Positions 19,436 to 27,432 of a stretch of DNA of 64,000 bases are shown here, piece after piece. The DNA comes from Pseudohalocynthiibacter aestuariivivens (GTDB lineage Bacteria; Pseudomonadota; Alphaproteobacteria; Rhodobacterales; Rhodobacteraceae), in assembly GCF_018457175.1 (NCBI RefSeq), contig NZ_JAGFNU010000001.1:372001-436000 (forward strand). Direction: 5' to 3'. The notes under the pieces are model-generated. The model worked only from the letters and a program-made list of their open reading frames with translations, searched no databases and had not been told where the DNA came from. Position 1 is the first letter of the stretch, and each line of letters begins with the position of its first letter. Made by a program: the position numbers and the translations under genes.

Positions 19436-20149
19436 ATGCGGATTTTTGTCCCCGTTTCGTTGCTCATCATGACTTTTGCGCTTGTTGCATGTGCGCCAGC
19501 CGTGCCTGATAGCGCAGCCGGTGTTGGCTTTGGTGACTATGAAGACTACGAACGCCAGCGCGCGGCGCGTGAAGCCGCTATACGAGGCTCTGCCATGCCA
19601 GACCCAGGTGTAATTTCGTCCGAGGCACCAACTGGATACAATGCAGATGTCGTTGTTGCGGGGAACGATACCTCGCCACAAACCAGAGCTGATGCAACGA
19701 GCTCGACCCGGCGCAACTCCGGTATTTCTGACGAGCAGGAATTCGACGCTGTCGCCGAACGTGAAACGATTGAAAGTGACCGGGAACGTCTTGCTGCCAA
19801 CAGACAGCAATATGTCGAAATTGCCCCGACTGCTGTGCCAACACGTTCAGGTTCTAACCGACCCAATATTGTTGAGTTTGCATTAAAGACAACCAACAAC
19901 GTAGGGCAGGGAATTTATAGCCGCTCTGTCGTTTTTGCTGAAAGCCGGTTTCAGCGGAATTGTGCGAACTATGCGTCGTCTGATCTTGCGCAAGAGGCAT
20001 TTCTGGACGCAGGCGGGCCGAGGCACGACAGGCGCGGCCTTGACCCGGATGGAGACGGGTTCGCATGTTACTGGGATCCGGCACCGTTTCGCAACGCACG
20101 CAGGCAAGTGCAGCGGAGCAATTCAACAGCGCAACCGACCGAGAACTAG
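19436..20149 (+). CDS. Lipoprotein with C-terminal excalibur-like domain
   Basis: A 237-residue protein. The signal peptide ends in a lipobox (FALVACAP, Cys19). A long low-complexity, charged middle leads to a C-terminal segment with paired cysteines and the acidic loop DPDGDGFACYWDPAPFR, resembling the excalibur calcium-binding domain. I do not know a function. It follows gatA after 36 bases and its stop directly abuts the ATG of the amidase gene, which suggests a shared cell-envelope role. Confidence 0.72.
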   Translation: MRIFVPVSLLIMTFALVACAPAVPDSAAGVGFGDYEDYERQRAAREAAIRGSAMPDPGVISSEAPTGYNADVVVAGNDTSPQTRADATSSTRRNSGISDEQEFDAVAERETIESDRERLAANRQQYVEIAPTAVPTRSGSNRPNIVEFALKTTNNVGQGIYSRSVVFAESRFQRNCANYASSDLAQEAFLDAGGPRHDRRGLDPDGDGFACYWDPAPFRNARRQVQRSNSTAQPTEN

Positions 20150-20836
20150 ATGCGGCTAAGACAGGTTTCTTCACCAAACTTTGGCGAACGCCGGGGTGGT
20201 GCGAAACCTGATATGGTTGTGATCCATTACACAGCAATGGAAAGCGCAGATGCCGCGTGCGCGCGTCTTTGCGACCCGCAGTATGAAGTATCAGCACATT
20301 ATTTGATTGATGAGTTTGGTGAAGTTTCGCAACTCGTTGCTGAAGAAATGCGCGCTTGGCACGCCGGCTCTGGAAGTTGGGGGGCGGTTTCAGACGTAAA
20401 CTCGCGCTCTATAGGGATAGAGCTTGCCAATTCGGGGTTTGCCCCATTTTCAGAAGGGCAGATGCAATCGTTAGAAAATGTGCTTACGGGCGTTATGGCG
20501 CGGTGGAGCATTCCGCCAGAACGCATCATTGGCCATTCTGATATGTCACCCGAACGCAAAAATGATCCGGGCAGGCGTTTTGATTGGCGGCGGTTTGCGC
20601 GATTGGGTCTTTCAGTCTGGCCAGATGAAGAAGAATGTAACTCACCAAGCGAAAGCGCGTTCGTTTCTGCATTGCAGGGCTTTGGCTATCCCGATGTTGA
20701 GTTTGGTCCGTTGTGCACGGCCTTCCGTATGCGGTTTCGCCCCTGGGTGACGGGTGCGCTTACGGCTGAGGATGTTGGTGCGGCATTGAACCTCGCCCGG
20801 CGCTTCCCCGTTGACCGCGCACCACAGACCACCTAA
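20150..20836 (+). CDS. AmpD-like N-acetylmuramoyl-L-alanine amidase
   Basis: A 228-residue amidase_2 protein that cleaves the bond between the muramic acid and the peptide in cell wall fragments. The zinc-binding pattern is seen in VVIHYTA (His26), the central SAHYLID segment and IIGHSDMSPERKNDPG. No signal peptide is visible, so a cytoplasmic AmpD-like role in murein recycling is most likely. The ATG follows immediately after the stop of the upstream lipoprotein gene. Confidence 0.88.
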   Translation: MRLRQVSSPNFGERRGGAKPDMVVIHYTAMESADAACARLCDPQYEVSAHYLIDEFGEVSQLVAEEMRAWHAGSGSWGAVSDVNSRSIGIELANSGFAPFSEGQMQSLENVLTGVMARWSIPPERIIGHSDMSPERKNDPGRRFDWRRFARLGLSVWPDEEECNSPSESAFVSALQGFGYPDVEFGPLCTAFRMRFRPWVTGALTAEDVGAALNLARRFPVDRAPQTT

Positions 20837-20843
20837 CTACCCA

Positions 20844-21264
20844 ATTGCGCGGATGGCTGGATGGCTGCACGGGATTTGGCGAAAGCCTTCTTCGTGAGGA
20901 AAGTCCGGACTCCGAGAAGTGACGGTGCCGGGTAACGCCCGGCCGGGGCAACCCGAGGGAAAGCGCCACAGAGAACAAACCGCCAGTCGCCGGGTCGGGC
21001 AACCGAAACCAGCAGCAGGTAAGGGTGAAACGGTGGAGTAAGAGCCCACCGCGGCCTTGGCAACAAGGCTGGCACGGCAAGCCCCACCGGGAGCAATGCC
21101 GAATAGGGACCGCGTGCGGCGCTTGCGTCGCGGGGTGACTTCGCTCCAGCAGGTCCGGGTAGGCAGCATCAGCGCGCCGGTAACGGCGCGCGCAGAAGAA
21201 TGGTCATCCATGGATGGGGAAACCCATCCGGGACAGAATCCGGCTTACAGGCCATCCGCGCAAT
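20844..21264 (+). ncRNA. rnpB: RNase P RNA (bacterial class A)
   Basis: The catalytic RNA that matures tRNA 5' ends. A 14-bp P1 stem pairs ATTGCGCGGATGGC at 20844-20857 with GCCATCCGCGCAAT at 21251-21264. Between them lie the universally conserved blocks: GAGGAAAGTCCGGACTCC near 20899, ACAGAGAACAAACCGCC-type P7/P11 sequence near 20968, GGTAAGGGTGAAA near 21018 and ACAGAATCCGGCTTACAG near 21232. Size and order match alphaproteobacterial RNase P RNA. The ends are set by the P1 stem and may be off by a few bases. Confidence 0.97.
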
Positions 21265-21275
21265 CATAACCTGTC

Positions 21276-21968
21276 TTATTCAATAACCGCAGCATTTCCG
21301 TTTGGCTGCGCCTCAGTTCTTTTTCTGGCAAAAAGCCAGACGAGCGCAGTTGTTGTGATCATCTGCGCGAGAATTACCAATGCGAAGATAGTGTCCTGTC
21401 CGGTGAGTAAAGATTCCCCGGCATTTATCATGTTTGAATAAAGTGGAAGGGCTGTGATCTCTAATGTCACGATCAGGGCCAAGAGCCCCCAACTGCCCCG
21501 GAAAATCCACCAGCATAGAATTCCCCAAACTGTTTCCAGTGCGAGGGCTAACAGAGGTTGGTTTGTATAAAGCCCGGTGCCAAGTTTTGACGGGTTAAAA
21601 AAGGGGAAAACCGCGATATCGGGGGCGTGTACGATCAAATCAAGCACGATATGAGAAAAAACGCCAAGTGATAATGCAAGGGCGATTGCTTTCGCTGCTT
21701 TACCACCATGCCAAAATACTATCAGGCCCAACACGGCTGCAAGGATGACACTTGTTCCGACCGAATGTGAGAAGGGCATGTGCACAAGGTGGACATCCGA
21801 GACAGATTGCATTTCTGGCCCAATATCCGTTTTCTCGAGCCCAACTATATTAAGACCTACCCAAAGGTATTCGACAGCTTCAGTCGTCAGGATCAGTCCT
21901 AAGAGGGGTGCTTCGGGGAATGTTTTTTTTAGTATTAGCGCCGTGACGGCGTGATTTATGGCTTGCAT
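21276..21968 (-). CDS. Membrane protein of the DUF457/YdjM-like metal-dependent hydrolase type
   Basis: A 230-residue protein with about five to six hydrophobic helices. Conserved histidines in NHAVTALILKK (His6), VHMPFSHSV and GVFSHIVLDLIVHAPDI match the pattern of membrane-bound DUF457/YdjM-like proteins, which are presumed metal-dependent hydrolases of unknown substrate. AGGA lies about eight bases before the ATG. An operator-like palindrome lies 18 bases upstream and is nearly identical to one ahead of tetR, so the TetR protein very likely controls this gene. Confidence 0.68.
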   Translation of the reverse strand: MQAINHAVTALILKKTFPEAPLLGLILTTEAVEYLWVGLNIVGLEKTDIGPEMQSVSDVHLVHMPFSHSVGTSVILAAVLGLIVFWHGGKAAKAIALALSLGVFSHIVLDLIVHAPDIAVFPFFNPSKLGTGLYTNQPLLALALETVWGILCWWIFRGSWGLLALIVTLEITALPLYSNMINAGESLLTGQDTIFALVILAQMITTTALVWLFARKRTEAQPNGNAAVIE

Positions 21969-21985
21969 GGTGTTTTTCCTCTTTA

Positions 21986-22001
21986 GTTAGCAAACGCTAA
22001 C
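21986..22001. promoter_or_regulatory. Candidate TetR operator 1
   Basis: GTTAGC and GCTAAC flank a four-base spacer (GTTAGCAAACGCTAAC). It sits just upstream of the membrane hydrolase gene. The same half-sites occur at 22624-22643 upstream of tetR. Confidence 0.72.
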
Positions 22002-22019
22002 CTTTTGCGTAAAAAAAAG

Positions 22020-22616
22020 TTAACCTAGACCCGCCCTAAGAATTTTTTCGATGCCAGCTGCATGTTTCTTCGCAGGACCCTCTATCGCGTTGAGATAGAA
22101 TTGTCTGTTCAACTGATTTATTGTTCCGGTAACGAGGACCAGTAGAAGGGACAGGTCTGCGGTTTTTGAAACCAGGCCTTCCTGTTTGCCGTCTTCAAGA
22201 AGCTGACGCGTAATGGTAATAACCGTCCTGTCGCCCATAGTGCCAGAAACGCGCGGCCAGAGAACCGCAAGATTGTTGGTAGTAAATATTGAGGCATGCG
22301 GATGCTCATCGTAAAATTCGCAGAACGTTTTAACATAAGTGCGGAACTTCTCAGAAAACCCGGTTTCGCGGCATAGGGCCAATGTTATGCGGTGCATAAG
22401 TTCCTTGTAAGAACGCTCAAATAGAACGAGGACGAGTTCGTCTTTGGTTTTGAAGTGTTTGTAAAGCGCCGGGTTGCTGTAGCCAGTTGCCGAGGCGATA
22501 TCCCTGATTGACGTTGCCGAAAGTCCACGCTCGGCAAACAGGCGCAGGCCTTCTACCAGAATGCGCCTTTTAGAAGGCGGATCGTCGTCCGAGATATAGA
22601 ATATGGAATCAGTCAT
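22020..22616 (-). CDS. TetR-family transcriptional regulator
   Basis: A 198-residue repressor. The helix-turn-helix is at about residues 30-65 (TSIRDIASATGYSNPALYKHF), and the C-terminal part is the variable ligand domain. Paired palindromes lie upstream of this gene and between it and the downstream membrane hydrolase, both carrying GTTAGC and GCTAAC half-sites, which fits autorepression plus control of that gene. The inducing ligand cannot be inferred. Confidence 0.9.
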   Translation of the reverse strand: MTDSIFYISDDDPPSKRRILVEGLRLFAERGLSATSIRDIASATGYSNPALYKHFKTKDELVLVLFERSYKELMHRITLALCRETGFSEKFRTYVKTFCEFYDEHPHASIFTTNNLAVLWPRVSGTMGDRTVITITRQLLEDGKQEGLVSKTADLSLLLVLVTGTINQLNRQFYLNAIEGPAKKHAAGIEKILRAGLG

Positions 22617-22623
22617 ATTGGTG

Positions 22624-22643
22624 TAGTTAGCAAGCGCTAACTA
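22624..22643. promoter_or_regulatory. Candidate TetR operator 2
   Basis: TAGTTAGCAAGCGCTAACTA carries two 8-base arms around a four-base centre. It lies 8 bases upstream of the tetR start. Its core matches the site at 21986. Confidence 0.72.
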
Positions 22644-22805
22644 TAAGGTCAATTTATTCTGTTGCGCTTGAACCTTTCACGTTTTTCACTATTCCCCGGC
22701 TTTACGGTTGACTCGGGCCTTCAAGCGTATAAAAGGCGGGCTTCAAGGATTTCACGGGTGGCCCCGAACGCTGTTTGTTGCCGCCCCGTTGACTGGAGCA
22801 AGACC

Positions 22806-22973
22806 ATGGCGAAGCCGACCACAATTAAAATCCGCCTGAACTCCTCGGCGGGCACAGGCCACTTCTATGTGACCAAGAAAAATGCACGCACCATGACCGA
22901 AAAGATGGTGGTCAATAAGTATGACCCCGTTGTGCGCAAGCACGTGCCGTACAAAGAAGGCAAAATCAAGTAA
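22806..22973 (+). CDS. rpmG: 50S ribosomal protein L33
   Basis: A 55-residue basic protein of the large ribosomal subunit, with the family pattern [20 protein letters not shown] and [18 protein letters not shown]. It is the form without the zinc-binding cysteine pairs, so likely zinc-independent. GGAG lies eight bases before the ATG at 22806; a longer frame upstream has no such site. A rho-independent terminator follows. Confidence 0.97.
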   Translation: MAKPTTIKIRLNSSAGTGHFYVTKKNARTMTEKMVVNKYDPVVRKHVPYKEGKIK

Positions 22974-23000
22974 GCCCTTTTTAAGAAACGACACGATGAG

Positions 23001-23025
23001 GCCGCGCAACGAGCGCGGCTTTTTC
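23001..23025 (+). terminator. Rho-independent terminator after rpmG
   Basis: GCCGCGC at 23001-23007 pairs with GCGCGGC at 23013-23019 around a five-base loop, followed by TTTTT. Confidence 0.85.
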
Positions 23026-23083
23026 ATTTCCCCCTCTCGCCGCGCGGATCTCGACACCTCAACTGCGAAGCGGAGCGCGTGAA

Positions 23084-23596
23084 ATGTTTAAGACACAATC
23101 ACTGACGATCAAAACGGCAACTATGGCAGATCTCTCTGTTGTTGAGGAATTGCTGCGGAAGAGTTACCCAGTTCTGCTGAAGCCGGATTACAAGCCATCG
23201 GTACTTGCAATGGCATTGCCGATGATCACCAAAGCCAACCCACGATTACTTCGTTCTGCCAGCTATTACGTTGTACGGGATTCAGAAGGTGTTGCGGTCG
23301 GCGTTGGTGGTTGGACATGGATCAGCCCAATGGGTGGCGCAGGTCGAAACGATCTTGCCCATATACGCCACGTCGCGACCGATCACAGGCGCACGCGGCA
23401 AGGTATCGGGAGAGCACTGATGCGTCATATCTATCAGCGCGCCTATGAGGCGGGAGCAAGGCGTATGGATTGCATGAGCACCGTAACTGCAGAACCGTTT
23501 TACGAAGCTATGGGATTTCAGAGAATCGGCTCTGTTGAACTGAGCCTTGCAGCGGGTATCCGGTTTCCAGCGACACAAATGCACATTGGTTTGTAA
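23084..23596 (+). CDS. GNAT-family N-acetyltransferase
   Basis: A 170-residue acetyl-CoA-dependent transferase. The acetyl-CoA-binding motif A is clear in HIRHVATDHRRTRQGIGRALM (about residues 93-112), followed by a typical motif B (FYEAMGFQRIGSVEL). The acceptor cannot be deduced. GGAG precedes the ATG. A strong hairpin terminator separates it from the convergent YccA-like gene. Confidence 0.87.
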   Translation: MFKTQSLTIKTATMADLSVVEELLRKSYPVLLKPDYKPSVLAMALPMITKANPRLLRSASYYVVRDSEGVAVGVGGWTWISPMGGAGRNDLAHIRHVATDHRRTRQGIGRALMRHIYQRAYEAGARRMDCMSTVTAEPFYEAMGFQRIGSVELSLAAGIRFPATQMHIGL

Positions 23597-23598
23597 CA

Positions 23599-23631
23599 AA
23601 AAAAAGGGCCAATCCGCAGACTGGCCCTTTT
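23599..23631. terminator. Bidirectional hairpin terminator
   Basis: AAAAGGGCCA pairs with TGGCCCTTTT around a short loop, with A-tracts on one side and T-tracts on the other. It serves the GNAT gene and the convergent YccA-like gene. Confidence 0.88.
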
Positions 23632-23651
23632 ACTTGAATTTTTCAGGTGTT

Positions 23652-24371
23652 TTATTCGCGGTTGCCGAAAAGGTGCAGCAAGAACATGAACATGTTGATG
23701 AAGTCGAGGTAAAGGTTCAGCGCGCCCATAATTGCCGCTTTTCCCATCCATTCGCTGTCACCCATGTGTGCATGTTGCAGGTAGGTATTCTTGATCTTCT
23801 GTGTGTCATAGGCTGTTAATCCCGCAAAGATCAGCACACCGATCATTGAGATCGCGAACATGATGGCAGGTGAGCCAAGGAAGATATTGATGATCGACGC
23901 GACGATCAGGCCAATTACACCCATGATCAGGAAGGATCCCCAAGCCGAGATATCTTTCTTAGTGGTGTAACCCCAGAGGCTGAGCCCGGCAAATGCGATA
24001 GCGGTCACGAGAAAGGTCTGCGTAATTGAGAAATCAGTGTAGATCGCGAAGATATAGCTGATTGATAGGCCCATCGCTGCTGCGAAGGCATAGAAAAACA
24101 ACTGCGCACCTGCAGCAGACAACCGATTGATCATAGCACCGAATGCGAAAACCATGATCAACGGTGCAAACATTACGATGTAACGGGTGAACCCGGTGAA
24201 CAACATTGAAAGCATTGCTTCGTTATTGCCGACTGCCCACGAAACGAGCCCAGTCATCAGAAGGCCCACGGACATAGTGCCGTAGACTTTGTTCATATGC
24301 GCGCGCAGGCCCGCATCAATGTCGGCGGTGCGTGTCCCTGCCCGTGCGCCAACTTGGTCAAATTCTGCCAT
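23652..24371 (-). CDS. Bax inhibitor-1/YccA-family membrane protein
   Basis: A 239-residue protein with seven hydrophobic helices. The family end KIKNTYLQHAHMGDSEW and GALNLYLDFINMFMFLLHLFG match BI-1 proteins of alphaproteobacteria (YbhL/YccA type). They are proton- or calcium-leak channels or FtsH-linked quality-control partners; the exact role here is not known. GGAGG precedes the ATG. The 150 bases upstream hold no clear gene. Confidence 0.9.
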   Translation of the reverse strand: MAEFDQVGARAGTRTADIDAGLRAHMNKVYGTMSVGLLMTGLVSWAVGNNEAMLSMLFTGFTRYIVMFAPLIMVFAFGAMINRLSAAGAQLFFYAFAAAMGLSISYIFAIYTDFSITQTFLVTAIAFAGLSLWGYTTKKDISAWGSFLIMGVIGLIVASIINIFLGSPAIMFAISMIGVLIFAGLTAYDTQKIKNTYLQHAHMGDSEWMGKAAIMGALNLYLDFINMFMFLLHLFGNRE

Positions 24372-24521
24372 TTTAGGCCTCCAAACCTGTTAATAAGGTA
24401 GGCAGCCCTCGAAAAAGGGCCGTCCTCGCTGCTAAATATCGGCAATGACGACCCATTTTACAAGATTTTCCGCAGATAAATGCGGAAATAATCTTTTTGT
24501 GCTTAAGGACTCGTTTACGAA

Positions 24522-24716
24522 TTAGATGTCCCAGAACGCGCGGCGGCTTTCGCGCGCTGCTTCGGTGGCCGTGATGCCAAGGTCATTCAACCGGAAATCG
24601 TCAAGGCGGCTTAGTGCATTTCTTTGACGTGCGGCAGCAAATGCCAATGAGATTTTCTTACCCAGTTTTACCCGGTTGCTTGAAGCCCGTAGGGCGTTGG
24701 CGGTTATTGAAGTCAT
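24522..24716 (-). CDS. DUF1127 small basic protein
   Basis: A 64-residue protein whose C-terminal half is the DUF1127 helix (ALSRLDDFRLNDLGITATEA). Several members of this family in alphaproteobacteria bind RNA or affect small-RNA maturation and stress responses. GGGA lies seven bases before the ATG. It is divergent from a LysR gene, with several TTGATG/CATCAA half-sites in the shared 123-base gap, so the LysR protein probably controls it. Confidence 0.82.
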   Translation of the reverse strand: MTSITANALRASSNRVKLGKKISLAFAAARQRNALSRLDDFRLNDLGITATEAARESRRAFWDI

Positions 24717-24756
24717 CGCTGTTCCCTTTCTATTGTGTGATGCGATTATGGTTTTT

Positions 24757-24830
24757 CATCAAAAGACTTGATGTATATGACAACATGTGTATCATTTTAA
24801 AAATGAATGTTTTTGAAACTATACATCAAG
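24757..24830. promoter_or_regulatory. Inverted-repeat region between DUF1127 and LysR genes
   Basis: CATCAA at 24757-24762 and TTGATG at 24768-24773 form one palindrome. CTTGATGTATA at 24767-24777 and TATACATCAAG at 24820-24830 form a perfect 11-bp inverted repeat 42 bases apart. The spread pair suits a LysR protein bound at two places. Confidence 0.5.
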
Positions 24831-24839
24831 GATTGTGAT

Positions 24840-25694
24840 ATGCCTCGAAATATGGACATGACTGCCCTGCGTTCATTTGTTGCAGTGTCAGATGCTGGCG
24901 GCGTGACAAAGGCCGCGGGGTTTTTGCATGTGACGCAATCGGCGGTGTCAATGCAGCTCAAGAGGTTGGAGGAATCGCTGAATGTTCAATTGCTTGATCG
25001 GTCTGCACGACAGATTGGCCTCACAGTGCATGGTGAGCAGTTATTGGGCTATGCCCGGCGTATGCTTGACCTGAATGACGAGGTATACGCCCGACTCACC
25101 CATCAGGCGTTTGAGGGAGAGCTTACACTTGGTGTCCCGCATGACATCGTTTACCCGGCGGTTCCCAAGGTATTGCAGCGATTCAATGCAGCCTATCCTC
25201 GTGTCAGGGTTCATTTGGTTTCGTCCTTCACCCGCAATCTTCACAACCTATTCGGGCACGGCGAATGTGACATTATCCTGACCACCGAAGATTTCTGCGA
25301 GGCGGGGGGCAAAACATTAACAGAGATACCTCTGGTCTGGATTGGTGCCCCCGATGGCACCGCCTGGAAATCCCGACCGCTTCGATTGGCTTTTGAGCAT
25401 AACTGTATTTTTCGGATAGGCGTGCAGGAAGCGCTGGATCGCGCTGGTATCCCCTGGGAGATGGCAGTTGAATCAGACAGCTCGCGTACCATCGAAGCAA
25501 GCGTAAGCGCAGATCTGGCTGTTCATACTGTTTTACAGGGAATGGGTGCTCCCTATTTGGAGCCGGTGCGTCATGGAGGGGCCCTACCAGAACTTACATC
25601 GAAAAAAATTAATCTCTATGTTTCGGATTTAGCAAAGGGGCAGGCGGCAGAAGATCTTGTGCAGTATATACGTTCTGCATTTAGCAGCCTTTAG
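24840..25694 (+). CDS. LysR-family transcriptional regulator
   Basis: A 284-residue LysR protein (MTALRSFVAVSDAGGVTKAA, then the helix-turn-helix VTQSAVSMQLKRLEE). AGGA lies seven bases before the ATG at 24840; upstream in-frame starts lack such a site. It is divergent from the DUF1127 gene and overlaps the end of the convergent oxidoreductase gene by four bases. The likely target is the DUF1127 gene and itself. Confidence 0.88.
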   Translation: MPRNMDMTALRSFVAVSDAGGVTKAAGFLHVTQSAVSMQLKRLEESLNVQLLDRSARQIGLTVHGEQLLGYARRMLDLNDEVYARLTHQAFEGELTLGVPHDIVYPAVPKVLQRFNAAYPRVRVHLVSSFTRNLHNLFGHGECDIILTTEDFCEAGGKTLTEIPLVWIGAPDGTAWKSRPLRLAFEHNCIFRIGVQEALDRAGIPWEMAVESDSSRTIEASVSADLAVHTVLQGMGAPYLEPVRHGGALPELTSKKINLYVSDLAKGQAAEDLVQYIRSAFSSL

Positions 25695-26650
25695 AGCGTA
25701 ACAATAACCTTGCCTGTTGATTTTCGCTGGCGCAGCGTTTCAAACGCGTCGTCCAGTTGATCGAAAGGAAAGCTGTGGCTGATATGCGGCTTTAAGGTAC
25801 CTTCGGCGTACCATTCAAAAAGCCGAGCCATGCTTCCGGTCAGCGTTTCCGGGCTAAACTTAAGATACCCACCCCAGTAGAGGCCGACGACACTTATGTT
25901 TTTAACGAGCAGAAGGTTGGCGGGTATTTGTGGAACAGTCCCACTGGCAAAACCGATTACAAGTATCCGCGCTTCTGGGTTACATGCGCGAAGCGCAGCA
26001 GTGAATTGTTCTCCACCGATCGGGTCGTAAACAACATTTGCACCGCCAAGCGCTTTTACGGCTTCGCGGATATCTTGGGTGTCACTGTCAATCAGGTGGT
26101 CTGCACCGGCTTCTTTGGCCACAGCAAGTTTGTCTTTCCCGCGCGCGCAGGCAATCACCCTTGCGCCCATTTGCTTGCCAATTTGCACTGCAGTTAAACC
26201 AACACCGCCCGCTGCACCCAAAACAAGAAGAGTCTCGCCTCTGCGCAAGCCGGCTTTGTGGTCCAACGCCATATGAGACGTTCCATACGCGATCTGAAAA
26301 GCAGCAGCGTCTGAGAACGGCATGTCGTCAGGCAGGGGAACGCAACGGTCCGCTCCGAAACACCCATATTCAGCCAACCCTCCTTGCCCGGAAAATACTG
26401 CAACTCGCGTTCCGATTGACGGGGAAGTTACATTCGGCCCCAAAGCGTCAACCGTGCCTGCGAGTTCCATTCCAGGTATGAATGGAAGCACAGGCTTTTC
26501 CTGATATTGCCCTTTCATCATCAATAGATCAGCAAAGTTTAATCCGCAGGTTTCTATTTTAACGCGAACCTGACCCGCTGCGGGTTCCGGGGTCGGGATG
26601 GAGCAAAGCTGCGCCTTCACGTTGTAGTTTTTGACTTGATAAGCGCGCAT
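25691..26650 (-). CDS. Quinone oxidoreductase-like zinc-free medium-chain dehydrogenase
   Basis: A 319-residue protein of the MDR superfamily, quinone oxidoreductase branch. It starts MRAYQVKNYNVKAQLCSIPTP and has the nucleotide-binding site LVLGAAGGVGLTAVQIGKQMG; the zinc ligands of alcohol dehydrogenases are absent. It likely reduces quinones or enones with NADPH. I chose the ATG at 26650; the frame is open 38 codons further upstream but those residues do not fit the family. A 15-bp palindrome and direct repeats lie upstream. Confidence 0.86.
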   Translation of the reverse strand: MRAYQVKNYNVKAQLCSIPTPEPAAGQVRVKIETCGLNFADLLMMKGQYQEKPVLPFIPGMELAGTVDALGPNVTSPSIGTRVAVFSGQGGLAEYGCFGADRCVPLPDDMPFSDAAAFQIAYGTSHMALDHKAGLRRGETLLVLGAAGGVGLTAVQIGKQMGARVIACARGKDKLAVAKEAGADHLIDSDTQDIREAVKALGGANVVYDPIGGEQFTAALRACNPEARILVIGFASGTVPQIPANLLLVKNISVVGLYWGGYLKFSPETLTGSMARLFEWYAEGTLKPHISHSFPFDQLDDAFETLRQRKSTGKVIVTL

Positions 26651-26717
26651 TTTCCGATTTTTCCTCGTTAATTTTGCCAATGCGACTGCTAAGCATTTCG
26701 GTGTAGGCAGGTCAAGA

Positions 26718-26774
26718 TTCGCAATTTGCGAAATAAACGAATGAGTAATAATTGCAAAAAGCATTGCAAAATGC
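26718..26774. promoter_or_regulatory. Palindrome and direct repeats upstream of the quinone oxidoreductase gene
   Basis: TTCGCAA and TTGCGAA flank one base (26718-26732), a perfect 15-base palindrome. Two 12-base direct repeats follow: ATTGCAAAAAGC at 26751 and ATTGCAAAATGC at 26763. The TTGCAAA core resembles short-chain acyl-CoA regulator sites, but no binding protein can be named. The whole intergenic stretch 26651-26981 is AT-rich and holds no gene. Confidence 0.4.
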
Positions 26775-26924
26775 TAAACACGCAGAGGTAGATTAAAATA
26801 ATATGTGATTCTTCTTAATGGAGAAATGGAAATTATGTGGGAAAAGTCTCCTTTGAGTACCGTTCAAGGCGTGATTGGCGCGTTAAACGTGAAAAATAAA
26901 AAAATATGGATTTTTTGTTGGGTT

Positions 26925-26940
26925 TGGCACGAAACTTGCT
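26925..26940 (+). promoter_or_regulatory. Candidate sigma-54 (-24/-12) promoter
   Basis: TGGCAC at 26925 and TTGCT at 26936 match the sigma-54 consensus, with exactly 12 bases from the -24 GG to the -12 GC. The start site would fall near 26950, about 30 bases before the XRE gene. An overlapping sigma-70 -10 box (TATAGT) cannot be excluded. Confidence 0.6.
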
Positions 26941-26981
26941 TGTATATAGTTTGGTAGCTACAGATTTTGGGAGTAACGAGA

Positions 26982-27356
26982 ATGAAGCATCCTGTTGATG
27001 TGCACGTAGGGAAACGCATACGCCATCGTCGTTGGATGGTTGGCATGACTCAGCAGCAATTGGCTGAGAAAGTCGGAATTAAGTTTCAGCAAATACAAAA
27101 GTATGAAACTGGCATGAACCGGGTAAGCGCATCTCGTCTATGGGATATTTCTGAAACGCTCGGTGTTCCGATTTCGTTTTTCTTTGAAGGCATTCGTGAA
27201 AGCGAAGGCGCAGAGGGCGAAAAAGGTCAAACCATTCCAGGTGATATTCTTGCTGACAAAGAAGCGCTGGATCTTATTAGGTCGTACTACAAGATTCCCG
27301 AGAATCAGCGTCGGCGTTTGTTCGACTTGGCAAGAGTGCTTAGCGACGCGGCTTAG
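26982..27356 (+). CDS. Small XRE-family regulator
   Basis: A 124-residue protein: an XRE helix-turn-helix at about residues 10-65 (GMTQQQLAEKVGIKFQQIQKYE) with a short charged C-terminal tail. It resembles a group of XRE proteins conserved across Rhodobacterales; the target is unknown to me. The ATG at 26982 is supported by GGAG nine bases upstream. The candidate sigma-54 promoter directly upstream suggests it responds to nitrogen or to flagellar or stress signals through an enhancer-binding protein. Confidence 0.82.
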   Translation: MKHPVDVHVGKRIRHRRWMVGMTQQQLAEKVGIKFQQIQKYETGMNRVSASRLWDISETLGVPISFFFEGIRESEGAEGEKGQTIPGDILADKEALDLIRSYYKIPENQRRRLFDLARVLSDAA

Positions 27357-27432
27357 GTCTCAGGTTACGCGGGCTTGACGCAGTTAATCGTTGCAAGCTA
27401 GGGCGTGGGTGTAACCCGGCTCTGGTGGTGGA

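Noticed and set aside
22662-22805. N-terminal extension of rpmG
   Set aside because: L33 starts at the ATG at 22806 with a good ribosome binding site; the upstream codons do not fit the family.
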